Source: CATOSP01 sp965197545 (GTDB lineage Bacteria > Chloroflexota > Dehalococcoidia > Lucifugimonadales > UBA3495). Taken from it: a DNA stretch of 64,000 nucleotides. The notes under the pieces were generated by a model. The model did no database searches, was not told the DNA's origin, and saw only the letters and a program-made list of their open reading frames with translations. The stretch covers positions 2,418,001 through 2,482,000 of the forward strand of contig CBDANJ010000008.1 in assembly GCA_965197545.1 (NCBI GenBank), read 5' to 3'. The translations under genes and the position numbers were made by a program. Shown here piece by piece: positions 27,323-35,720 of the stretch; position 1 is the first letter of the stretch, and each line of letters opens with the position of its first letter.

Positions 27323-28108
27323 TTACGCGCTGGTGAAAATCTCGTTGGCAATGTCCATCGCGCCCCGGGCGAATGGTATCCCGGCGTATAGCGTCATGTG
27401 GCCGAACACCTCTATGATCTGGTCCTGCGTGAATCCGATGTTCAGCGCGCCACGGATGTGGCTTCGCAGGGGCCCCTCGCGGCCCAACGCCGCCAGGCAC
27501 GTCATGGTGCAGAGGCAACGGCTGGGGAGATCAAGCCCTGGCCGGGTCCAAGTCGCTCCCCAGTAGTATTCTCCGGTAGTACGACCCAACTCCGTCTCAG
27601 CTTCCGTCGGTGGGGTCGGCCGCGCCGAGGTTGTGTTTCCCATGTAACTGCGCCGGAACTCGTCGCCCCGCTGGAACAGGCTGTCGGGATCTTCGTTGGA
27701 ATCGTGGATGCGCGCCGGTGTGAAGTCTATCCCGCGCTCCTCAAAGACCTCTCTGCACAGCGTCAACGCCTGGATGCCCGCTGGCGCTCCACTGTACCAG
27801 GTGTCGTGAATGATCAACTCCACGACCTGGTTAGGCGTCAATCCTACGTTCAGCGCGTTGCCCAAGTGCCGCTTCAGCTGTACTTCGCGGTTCATGACTA
27901 TGAGGCACGACAGCGTGATCATCTCCCGCTGTACCGGGGTCAAGGCCGGCCGCTTCCAAATGGCGCCGAACAGCGCCTCGCCAAGTATCCTTTCCAGGTC
28001 GGGCGCAATGTCCCACGCGCCTGGCGACGACCCGCCTGTGATTTGCCCGCCGCCAAACATCCTCCGCGTTTCCTGTCCGCGTTCGTAGCGGTCGTCCAGT
28101 TCACTCAT
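27323..28108 (-). CDS. Double carboxymuconolactone-decarboxylase domain protein
   Basis: The product has 261 residues from the ATG at 28108 (GGAGGC seven bases upstream; an in-frame start 81 bases further out is less likely). Two CMD/AhpD-like helical domains occur: residues about 30-125 (ALTPVQREMITLSCLIVMNR, HLGNALNVGLTPNQVVELIIH) and about 160-255 (DLPSRCLCTMTCLAALGREG, HIRGALNIGFTQDQIIEVFGH). Neither half has the CxxC pair of AhpD peroxidases, so a decarboxylase or other gamma-CMD-like lyase role in aromatic catabolism is more plausible. It is probably monocistronic. Confidence 0.85.
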   Translation of the reverse strand: MSELDDRYERGQETRRMFGGGQITGGSSPGAWDIAPDLERILGEALFGAIWKRPALTPVQREMITLSCLIVMNREVQLKRHLGNALNVGLTPNQVVELIIHDTWYSGAPAGIQALTLCREVFEERGIDFTPARIHDSNEDPDSLFQRGDEFRRSYMGNTTSARPTPPTEAETELGRTTGEYYWGATWTRPGLDLPSRCLCTMTCLAALGREGPLRSHIRGALNIGFTQDQIIEVFGHMTLYAGIPFARGAMDIANEIFTSA

Positions 28109-28196
28109 TGCGTGCCTCCATAGTGGATGTGCCCGGATTCCAGACGCCGACAGTGTACGGCGGCGCTCCGACGGGCGCAACCGTTCCACCCGGGCC

Positions 28197-28531
28197 GTAG
28201 CTGTTCAGAGATGATGACGCGGATTGGCTGAATCCCACGTTGGCCGCCTCTATGATAATCCTCTTAACAAGACGTATCGCCGAAACCCGTCATTACTATG
28301 AAAATAGGCAATTTTCATATTCATACATGGCCTCGGCAAGGCCATCCGCAATTCCCGCGAAGAGCCTGCCCCCGGCTCGGTCGGGGGCGGGAATCCAGAA
28401 ATGCCGATGATATGGACAGTTGCTGGTTGCAAGGGTTACTGGATTCCGGGTCAAAGCCTGCCCCGTACTTGATACGGGGCCCGGAAAGACAGGCTGGGAG
28501 TAGGAAGGACACATCAAGTCTGAACAGTTAC
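28197..28531. mobile_element. 335-bp IS66-like MITE with CCCGGGCC target duplication
   Basis: The left end GTAGCTGTTCAGAGATGATG and the right end TCAAGTCTGAACAGTTAC match the ends of the 1.5-kb IS66 element at 55358-56858. The element is flanked by an exact 8-bp duplication, CCCGGGCC (28189-28196 and 28532-28539), the size expected for IS66. It has no transposase. The interior carries two copies of the short palindromic element (28363-28390, 28455-28479) and a copy of the repeat seen at 15829. Confidence 0.85.
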
Positions 28532-28789
28532 CCCGGGCCGACAGGGCTTTCCCAGAGTTGCCGACGCTAACTCGTTGCCACCACCGCATATTGCCGCCTA
28601 AGAACGAAACGCTTTCCTGGGGAAGGGAATGTACGGGCCGTGGAGCAACCGGAAGAATGGATGCGTGGGGGCGGACCTGTTCGACTGGAGTGTTGCGATA
28701 GCCGGCGGGGCCATTCCGTTCATGGCCGTGGGTTTCATGTTGGGGGTGGCGGGGCCTACGCTGCGCAACGGAAGGGAATAGCGTCCCGG

Positions 28790-30025
28790 TCAGTCGAACA
28801 CCCCGGAGATGGCGCAGTCGGCCAACTCGTCGTCGGACATGCCCAGCACTTCCCCCAGCACGTAGGTCAGGTCTGCCCCGAAGGTGGGCGAGCCCCTGGT
28901 AACGTTCCCCGGAGTGCGGGACAGCTTGTAGGGCGCGCGCTCTATGGTCCTGTACTCTCCCTGGTGGTCCAGGACACGGCGGAAGAAGCCCCGCTCTTTC
29001 AACTGGGGGTCGCGTGACAGGTCGGCCCCGGTCTGCACCACCCCGGCAGCAACGCCCGCGGCTTGGAGGAGGCCCATCACGTCTTCGGCAGTGTGCTGGA
29101 TGGTCCAGAAATCCACGAAGGAATCCAGCGCGTCGGCGTTGCGGCAACGGTCATCGCCGGTAGCGAAGCGTTTGTCCTCGGCCCATGGGGGGCTGCCGAT
29201 GGCGTCCACGAAGGCGCTCCATTCTTCGTCGGAGAAGATGGAGATAGCCACCCATCGGTCCTCTCCCAAACAGCGGTACGCGCCGTGGGGCGCGCCGCCG
29301 CCGTGGGGTAAGCGATTGCCTGTGCGGACCGAAGCCGCGGCGGGCCCGTTGGCGCTCATGTCCAACACCAGGGTTTCCAGGAGAGACGACAGCGACTCGA
29401 ACTGGGAAACGTCGAGCCACTGCCCCCGCCCTGTCTTGGCGCGGTGAATCAGGGCCAGCAGCACCGCTTGCGCCCCCGCCATCCCGCCCACGGCGTCACT
29501 GTAGGCGCTGGCCGGGCCGCTCGGGTCGGTATCCGGGAACCCGGTCAACTGGGTGAACCCCGCCCAAGCTTGAAGGGTCTGGCCGTAGCTGACCCGGTCT
29601 TTCCATGGTCCGGTGCGGCCAAACCCGGACATGCTGAGCATGATTATGCCGGGATTTACGGCCATTATAGAGTCGTAGTCAAGGCCCCAAGAGGGCATCA
29701 CCCGCCCGCTGAAGTTTTCCGCCACCACGTCGGACACTGCCACGAGCCGCTTGGCGATGTCGATGGCTTGGGGGGTCTTCATGTTCAGGGAGATGGACAG
29801 CTTGCCCGCGTTCCAGTTGTGGCGTTGGCCCAACCCCCTGGCGGTGGCGGACGCCGGGCCGCCGATGACCGACAGGGCGTTGTTGGACTCGACCTTGATT
29901 ACTTCCGCGCCCTGGTCGGAGAGAATCCGCGTGGCCGAAGGCCCGGCGTGAATCCAAGTGAAGTCCAGCACCCGGATGCCCTGGAGGGCGAGGGTGGTCT
30001 GATGCGAATCACTGTTCAAGTCCAT
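28790..30025 (-). CDS. Class III (CaiB/BaiF) CoA-transferase
   Basis: This 411-residue single-domain family member has GIRVLDFTWIHAGPSATRIL, SDQGAEVIKVES, RHNWNAGKLSISLNMKTPQ, and FSGRVMPSWGLDYDSIMAVNPGIIMLSMSGFG (partly quoted). SAYSDAVGGMAGAQAVLLAL precedes TGRGQ, with the Asp of SDAVGG at the position of the catalytic residue. It transfers CoA between a donor thioester and an organic acid such as a carnitine-, benzylsuccinate- or formate-like acceptor. It is the second gene after its paralogue at 30032-31261, with only 6 bases between them, so the two could form a heteromeric enzyme. Confidence 0.9.
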   Translation of the reverse strand: MDLNSDSHQTTLALQGIRVLDFTWIHAGPSATRILSDQGAEVIKVESNNALSVIGGPASATARGLGQRHNWNAGKLSISLNMKTPQAIDIAKRLVAVSDVVAENFSGRVMPSWGLDYDSIMAVNPGIIMLSMSGFGRTGPWKDRVSYGQTLQAWAGFTQLTGFPDTDPSGPASAYSDAVGGMAGAQAVLLALIHRAKTGRGQWLDVSQFESLSSLLETLVLDMSANGPAAASVRTGNRLPHGGGAPHGAYRCLGEDRWVAISIFSDEEWSAFVDAIGSPPWAEDKRFATGDDRCRNADALDSFVDFWTIQHTAEDVMGLLQAAGVAAGVVQTGADLSRDPQLKERGFFRRVLDHQGEYRTIERAPYKLSRTPGNVTRGSPTFGADLTYVLGEVLGMSDDELADCAISGVFD

Positions 30026-30031
30026 TCAACC

Positions 30032-31261
30032 TCAGGCGGAAAGGCGTTCCAGTTCTTGGGAGGAGAGACCCAGAATGCCGGAAAGGACCTCAGCGTTATG
30101 TTCTCCGGGGGCGGGAGCCGTCCGGCGCAACTGCCAGGGGGACTCGGTCAGGCGGTACGGGGCGCCGGGGTATACCATGGACGGGCCGCCGTCCGAAGAC
30201 TCGACTGTCGTCAGGTATCCCCTGCTCCATAGCTGCTCGTTATCCAGGATTTCGTCGGGCGTGGCGGCGGGACCCCACGGATGGTGGTTAGACTGGCCAA
30301 ACTCGGTTATCTCCTGCCTGGTGTGAAGCAGGGCCCACTGCTGGATAAGGTCCTCGATGTAGTCCGACTGCTCGCCCCGCAGGATGAAGCGGTCGTTGTA
30401 TTTTTCGTTCATCAGGTCACCGGCCATGCCGTCCCGGTCCATCCAAGCCCGCAGATCGTCCCACGCCTGCTGGGTGTTGGTGGTGATGCTGGCGTAGCCG
30501 TCCCTGCAATGCCAAGTGGCGATGAACTGGCCGCCGTGGCGGAAGCCGCAGCGCACCGCCGGCTCGCCGGTGTAGTTGTAGGTGGTGTTGACGTGCTCGG
30601 TGGTAGCGGCCACCGCCTCCTGCATCGAAACGTCGATGTACTGTCCTTCCCCGGTCATCATGCGATGGTACAGGGCTAGCAGTATGGCGACGTAGGCGCG
30701 ATTCGAGGCGGTATGGTAGGCCTGCGACCCCCACAACCGGGTGGGCGGGGTATGTGGCCAGCCGGTGACGTACATGTACCCGCCCATGGCAAAGCCCACC
30801 AGGTCGGAGGCCTTGAAGTCGTGGTAGGGGCCGGTCTGCCCGAAGGGCGTGATGGATGCGTACACCAGTCCGGGCGAGTCCGCCGCCAGGCTCTCGTATC
30901 CCAAGCCCAGAGAGTCCATGCACCCGGGCGGGCAGGTCTCCAGCAGCACGTCGGAGGCGAGGGCAAGCTTACGCAGCAGGGCCGCGCCCTCGGGTGAGCC
31001 TATATCCAGGGTCACGCTGCGCTTGTTGGTGTTGAAGTGGAGCCAATACAAGCTGCGGCCGGGGCCGGGCTGGCCGTCGACGAAGGGGCCAATGCCGCGC
31101 ATGGGGTCGCCGCCCGGCGGCTCGACCTTGATAACGTCGGCGCCCATGTCGGCCATCAGCTTGCCGCAGTAGACGCCCATTGGGCCGGCCAGGTCCAACA
31201 CCCGGTAACCACTAAGCGGTTGGGGCGGCCCGGAATTCGATTGTTCAGCAGGGTCGGTCAT
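30032..31261 (-). CDS. Class III CoA-transferase with the catalytic Asp replaced
   Basis: This 409-residue family member has GYRVLDLAGPMGVYCGKLMA, DMGADVIKVEPPGGDPMRG, NTNKRSVTLDIGSPEG, and SPGLVYASITPFGQTGPYHD. The segment before TGEGQ reads RLWGSQAYHTASNRAYVAIL. Relatives commonly have GDQAYH here, and the Asp is the residue that carries the acyl anhydride; this protein has Ser. It may therefore be a non-catalytic partner of the adjacent intact paralogue. Its start overlaps the stop of the upstream aspartic-protease-like fragment by 4 bases. Confidence 0.87.
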   Translation of the reverse strand: MTDPAEQSNSGPPQPLSGYRVLDLAGPMGVYCGKLMADMGADVIKVEPPGGDPMRGIGPFVDGQPGPGRSLYWLHFNTNKRSVTLDIGSPEGAALLRKLALASDVLLETCPPGCMDSLGLGYESLAADSPGLVYASITPFGQTGPYHDFKASDLVGFAMGGYMYVTGWPHTPPTRLWGSQAYHTASNRAYVAILLALYHRMMTGEGQYIDVSMQEAVAATTEHVNTTYNYTGEPAVRCGFRHGGQFIATWHCRDGYASITTNTQQAWDDLRAWMDRDGMAGDLMNEKYNDRFILRGEQSDYIEDLIQQWALLHTRQEITEFGQSNHHPWGPAATPDEILDNEQLWSRGYLTTVESSDGGPSMVYPGAPYRLTESPWQLRRTAPAPGEHNAEVLSGILGLSSQELERLSA

Positions 31262-31530
31262 TTGAGGAGTATTGTAGCACCGGCTGGGGATGGTGGAATG
31301 TACTCAGCCGAATGACGGTTAGAATGGCCCCCTCTGACAACCGTTGGCATCAGTCGCTGGTTAATCGGGTCCACGGCAAGCCCAAGTAATTCCAAGGTTG
31401 AGGCGCCTATCAAGAATACATCGGGATTGCCAACCATGACGACACAGGGGCATTCCCTGTCGATTAATTGCAAATACGCAGGGCCGATAGACTTGGCGCT
31501 ACGGGTCCCATCGGCAAGAATGACATCCAC
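31258..31530 (-). pseudogene. C-terminal part of a clan AA (retropepsin-like) aspartic protease protein
   Basis: The 90 codons carry VILADGTRSAKSIGPAYLQL and, near the end, GASTLELLGLAVDPINQRLM, the closing motif of bacterial clan AA aspartic protease-like proteins (LLG-TLELLGL-VDP). The catalytic DTGA motif, expected about 30 residues before the start of this frame, is missing and I could not find it in the other frames upstream. The frame starts at a GTG without a ribosome site. It ends ATGA-overlapping with the CoA-transferase start. I regard it as an N-terminally truncated gene. Confidence 0.5.
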
Positions 31531-31927
31531 TGGCCACCACCAACTGTATGAGCGACCTCAGAATCCGTGATTGATAAACCGTCATGTCGCTGTTGCTGCT
31601 TTCCATCGAGTACGTGTTGCTTAAACAAGATTTAGGCCAATTCTCCAGCACTTCTCCGGTCAGGTGAAGTCGTTTGACTGACTTTACCGTCTCTTCCTTG
31701 TAACCCATCAACAATAGCGGACAAGTCGTGTATGAGGCGCGGGCCTGGCATAGTTGTCTATTGCCCGGAGAGAGGTGGACGGTGCAATTTTCAACCGCTA
31801 GAAGTAAGCGGTCAATCCGCCCTCGTAGCCCACTTTATCTCCATATAAAGTAATATGGCGGAAAACAGACCAGCAGGCTGGCGACGGCAGTATAGCGTGG
31901 GCAAATCTGACCAAGCAGGAGGACACT
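31531..31927. other. Intergenic region upstream of the first NHL gene
   Basis: No recognisable gene. AAGCAGGAGGACACT at about 31914-31928 is the ribosome-binding region of the NHL gene and is shared with its duplicate at about 38404-38417. Confidence 0.3.
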
Positions 31928-32761
31928 ATGGCATCAATCATAGGCGCAGGAGACTTCAGGTACGAATACCAACCGGGATGGGCCCAGTTGCCGGGCGGTA
32001 TGTCCCTGCAGGGGCCCAGCGGCGTGGCCGTCGACTCCATGGACCGGGTGTACGTGTACCAGCGCCAGGGGCCACCGGTCCTGGTGTTCGACCGCAACGG
32101 GCATTTCATCGAACCCTGGGAGCGCCGGAACGGCGTCCCTATGGACGCCCACCACATCCACGTCGGCCCCGACGACACCGTCTATCTCACCGACCGCGAC
32201 GCTCACCAGGTCCTGCTCTACGACACTGGCGGCAATTTGCAACGGTCGCTGGGAACACGGGACCGGGCGGCAATGCAGGCGCCCTTTAACCACCCGGCCG
32301 ACGTCTGCGTGGCCCCATCCGGGGAGATATACGTCGCCGACGGCTACGGAAACTCCAGCGTCCATCGGTTCAGCGCCACCGGAGATTACATAAGCAGTTT
32401 CGGCAGCCCCGGCAGCGGCCCCGGCCAGTTCCGGGTGCCCCACAGCGTCCGCGTGTCCCAGGACGGCCGGGTCTACGTTGCCGACCGCGAGAACCACCGC
32501 GTGCAGGTGTTCACGGCAGAGGGCGAATTCCAAGCCGAATGGACCGATTTCAAGTGCCCCATGGGCGTCCACATCGACGCCAACCAGGTGGTCTATGTCA
32601 CGGACCAGATCCCCCGCATCAGCATATTCACCCTTGACGGCGAGCTGCTGGCCCGCGGCAGGACCTTCGAGGGAGCCCACCAGGTCTACACCGACTCCCA
32701 GGGCAGCATCTACGGCATAGACACCGCCAACCAGAGAGTCCAGAAACTAGCGAAGCTCTGA
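31928..32761 (+). CDS. NHL-repeat beta-propeller protein, copy A of a duplicated gene
   Basis: The 277 residues form about six NHL blades, for example GPSGVAVDSMDRVYVYQRQG, DAHHIHVGPDDTVYLTDRDA, HPADVCVAPSGEIYVADGYG, VPHSVRVSQDGRVYVADREN and CPMGVHIDANQVVYVTDQIP. No signal peptide is present, and the protein starts directly at the ATG after AGGAGGACACT. It is nearly identical at DNA and protein level to 38418-39251, with only scattered substitutions, so the two arose by a fairly recent duplication of about 850 bases including the ribosome site. Possible roles are partner binding or lactonase-like activity; neither is evident from the sequence. Confidence 0.87.
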   Translation: MASIIGAGDFRYEYQPGWAQLPGGMSLQGPSGVAVDSMDRVYVYQRQGPPVLVFDRNGHFIEPWERRNGVPMDAHHIHVGPDDTVYLTDRDAHQVLLYDTGGNLQRSLGTRDRAAMQAPFNHPADVCVAPSGEIYVADGYGNSSVHRFSATGDYISSFGSPGSGPGQFRVPHSVRVSQDGRVYVADRENHRVQVFTAEGEFQAEWTDFKCPMGVHIDANQVVYVTDQIPRISIFTLDGELLARGRTFEGAHQVYTDSQGSIYGIDTANQRVQKLAKL

Positions 32762-33197
32762 CGGGACTCTTCAGAGGGCCTTTGGAGATTCACCTCGCGC
32801 AAGGAAATAGGATTAGACCTTCCCTCGCGAATCCGAAGAGGTGGGACCTGGCAAGCCGGTGGCCAGCCCGAACCCGCTGGTGGTGAGCACGCCGAACCAC
32901 CAGCCGAGGCGGACTCGAACTGGTGATAGACCGACTTCTCTACGCTGGCCCGTGCCTTTCGAACCGATGGCCGAGGCAAATCCAACTCCAGGAGGCTAGT
33001 GTTTCAGCTTGCCGAGGTGCTGGGGACCAGGGAAATGCTGACCGGGATACTGGGACGGATCGGTCGGCTTCGGCTGGCGCCTGGGTAGCCTGCTTTGAGA
33101 GTACCAGTATTTATGACAGTTATGGGGTCGCCCAGCCCGAATAGGCTGCCCAAAGGGAGCGACTTGGGCAGAGATAGGTGATTCTGGGCTGCTATGC
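32762..33197. other. Gene-free stretch before the MITE
   Basis: No family or RNA was recognised on either strand. It ends at the TTAG that flanks the MITE at 33202. Confidence 0.3.
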
Positions 33198-33314
33198 TTA
33201 GTAGCTATCTCAAAACTGAACGAACGGGCTTGGGTAGAAGGGAAATCCCCTTTAATTCCCCTTTTGCGAAAGGGGGAGACATTGGGAAAGCCTCGTTTTG
33301 AGATAGTTGCTTAA
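33198..33314. mobile_element. 109-bp MITE with IS5-type ends
   Basis: TTAG (33198-33201) and TTAA (33311-33314) flank a 109-bp sequence with ends related to AACTATCTCAAAAC. The interior matches the MITE at 7265-7374 in opposite orientation, including the GGGCTTGGGTAGAAGGG segment and the CCCCTTTTGCGAAAGGGGG palindrome. Its right edge coincides with the broken 5' end of the cadherin-like pseudogene. Confidence 0.75.
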
Positions 33315-33316
33315 AA

Positions 33317-35013
33317 GGCCCTAACTCGGAAGCCTTCGACATCGACACCGCCAGCGGACAACTGGTGGTCCGGGAAGCGTTGGATTATGAGGCCAAGGAG
33401 AGTTATTCGGTTACCGTTCAGGTGACTGACGGATATGGCTTGACCAACTCGATTGACGTAGGGGTTGAGGTTGAGGACGTTGATGAATTGCCACCGTTCC
33501 CGACCTTCCTCTGGGTAGAACTCCCCCAAAACAAGGGCCACAACTCGCTGACGATAGAGTGGAACGAACCGCTGGGAATAACCGGCGTTCCGCCCATTAC
33601 CGCCTACGAAATTGGGTACCGGAAGCAAGGCAGCAGAGATTGGCCGACCGTCACCTCGGACGCTCCTGAGACTGGCCGCGTCATCACCGGATTGGCGGCG
33701 AACACCGTTTACGAGGTAAAGGTGCGTGCCCTGAACCACGAGGGGAATAGCGGCTGGACCTACATCGCGGAAAGGAATACAGCGCTTCCCCAGGACCTGC
33801 GCATCCTCCTGGAGCGGGTTGATGGCGGGAGGATTTGCGACTCGTGCGAAACTCTACGAGTGATGCCATCTGAGGTGAACACTCGGGAGCACACCCAGGA
33901 TATGGTAGCGGTTCACCTTTACAACGCCGGGGAAACCTCAGTGGTGTTGAAAAACGCTACCCTGACGTTCCAGGATGGTACAGGCATGGCCGACGCTACC
34001 GATTTCAGCAATCTATCGGCCAACTCGTTCCCTTGGTTCCGGGTTCCCATCAGCCAGGAGAGGGTGCTGGAACCCTGGGAGGACGGCGTCATGCTACGTT
34101 TGAGGCCGGCGCCTACGACGGCGACGGGACTTGGTTCGAGGAAATGTGGCGGGTTGCCGACGACCGGACGTTGGAAGGGGATGAGTGTGTGCAGGTCCGG
34201 TTTGATTTCGAGCTGGATGACGGGACCATGGGCAGCTACACGGCGCAACCATTCGTCCTCGAAGACAACGACCGGGCCGAAATTTCGGTCGCCAATGCGG
34301 CTGTTTTCGAGGATGAGGAATTCGCTGAAGTGATCGTAACGGCCAAAGTTATTGACACCGACGACGGAACGATGGGATCGGGGAGGGGACCAAGGAACAG
34401 TCCGCAACAGTTGGCGGTCCCAATCCATGTGGACTACGCGACCGGCGATGGCACGGCCACCGCAGGTTCCGACTACGACTACAAGGAAACCGAGGGCACG
34501 CTTACCATCATTGGGGATGAACGGTCCCGTTCAACAACTATTGGCGTGACTAGCGATGGCGAACGGGAAGAAAACGAACGTTTCACGGTAACGATTTTCA
34601 ACCCGTAGGTCCCGATTACAACCAACTTCAGGGTGTTAGCCGGCGGGATTATTGTTGCCCCGAACGACCCTCCCGTTTCAATTGGCAAAGCCAGCACGGC
34701 GACCGTCACCATAATTGACGCCGCTTCCAATACCGAGGGGGAACCGGCGACCAGGTTAGTCGTGACCGCAGACAACCCGGACCCGTCCTTGGGGGATGCG
34801 GTGAGGATGACGGCGAGCATCCAGAGCCCGCCGGAGGGTGCGCCTACCTATCAATGTCAGCGGCAAATTGCCGCGGGCTGGCGCGATACCCCTGATCGGA
34901 GCGTCGCCAAGACCGAGCGGTTCAGGTCGCCCGGCACCCGAACTTATCGGGTTGTGGCCACCTATCCGGGAGGGGAGGAGATAATCTCGGAAGCCCTCTC
35001 ATTGACCTGGTAA
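33317..35013 (+). pseudogene. Truncated cadherin / FN3 / Calx-beta surface protein
   Basis: The frame opens directly at the MITE boundary inside a cadherin domain (GPNSEAFDIDTASGQLVVRE, then YSVTVQVTDGYG). An FN3 domain follows (NSLTIEWNEPLGITGVPPIT to VYEVKVRALN). A Calx-beta region comes next, where a frameshift near 34090-34110 leads from MLRLRPAPTT to TFEAGAYDGDGTWFEEMW. A full Calx-beta domain (VEYATGDGTATAGSDY-like, here VDYATGDGTATAGSDYDY) is interrupted by a TAG at 34606. The frame continues to an Ig-like tail ending at 35013. The N-terminus is missing, and the frameshift and stop make it non-functional. It is a close analogue of the fragment at 2835-4127. Confidence 0.78.
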
Positions 35014-35051
35014 GGGCAAGAGTGGTTTAGCCTGCCGCGTATCCGGCGGTA

Positions 35052-35090
35052 TTGGGCTGGGGTTATATCAACCCCAGCCCAACCATTTTT
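35052..35090 (+). terminator. Rho-independent terminator after the cadherin-like pseudogene
   Basis: A perfect 13-bp stem, TTGGGCTGGGGTT paired with AACCCCAGCCCAA, with an ATATC loop, is followed by CCATTTTT. It lies 40 bases after the pseudogene stop and is preserved although the gene is broken. Confidence 0.85.
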
Positions 35091-35173
35091 GGCTCCTCGT
35101 AAGAGTTGTCTTCGCCCAGAAGCAGGAGGATCGGCACCTGGAGCAATTCTTTGGCGGCGGCCGGGGCAGGGCA

Positions 35174-35449
35174 TCAAATGGGCGAAACCAAGGGCTGGTA
35201 AATCCCGTTCGTCGGGACCGCCTTGCCGCGTTCCAACTCCGACCATTCGCTGGTATCGGGCAGCACATTCTCCCCTTCCAGCACATAGTCCCACAGCACA
35301 GACCTGGCGGTATCACCGATAGGCATCCAACGCTCTCGCCGACCCTTGCCCATCACCAGAACGGAGCCGTTATGCAAGTCCACATCCTTAAGGCGTGGTC
35401 TGGCGATCTGGTTCAACCCGCCCAGAGTGTCCCATAGCATGTACGGCAC
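35174..35449 (-). pseudogene. Fragment of a XerC/D-like tyrosine recombinase
   Basis: The translation contains IARPRLKDVDLHNGSVLVMG followed by KGRRERWMPIGDTARSVL, the strand-rich region after the first Arg box of tyrosine recombinases. The first box itself reads LWDTLGGLNQI, without the catalytic Arg (usual pattern TGLRxSE), and the C-terminal HxxR and Tyr boxes are absent. It is therefore a decayed middle fragment. In this frame the stop lies at 35174; the sequence beyond it (35086-35160) has an open frame I do not recognise. Confidence 0.65.
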
Positions 35450-35522
35450 AGCGTGGTCATGGTAGATTGTTGGTGAGAGTGTAAGGAAGGGAATGGCGCC
35501 GGTGATACCACCACGAAGCCTC

Positions 35523-35707
35523 CGCGAGGAACCCCGGGATTATGACCAAGCCCTTTATAAACTGCGTCATCTGGTGGAAAATGCACTCCTGAACTTCAAA
35601 CAATGGCGGGCGGTGGCAACTCGGCATGCCAAAAGCGCCGCCTCCCTATTGGCCATTTGCTAAATCCGAGCATTAGTCCTTTGGACCAACTGGTTTTGAC
35701 GACCCTA
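35523..35707 (+). pseudogene. 3' remnant of the IS5-type element seen at 11033
   Basis: The strand reads REEPRDYDQALYKLRHLVEN then ALLNFKQWRAVATRHAKSAA, the same end of the transposase as in the element at 11033-11948 (RDYDRALYKLRHLVEN). A stop codon follows, and the end reads TTTTGACGACCCTA, a diverged copy of the terminal repeat. The rest of the element has been deleted. The remnant ends 14 bases before the start codon of the M24 gene. Confidence 0.8.
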
Positions 35708-35720
35708 CCCAGGAACGAGA

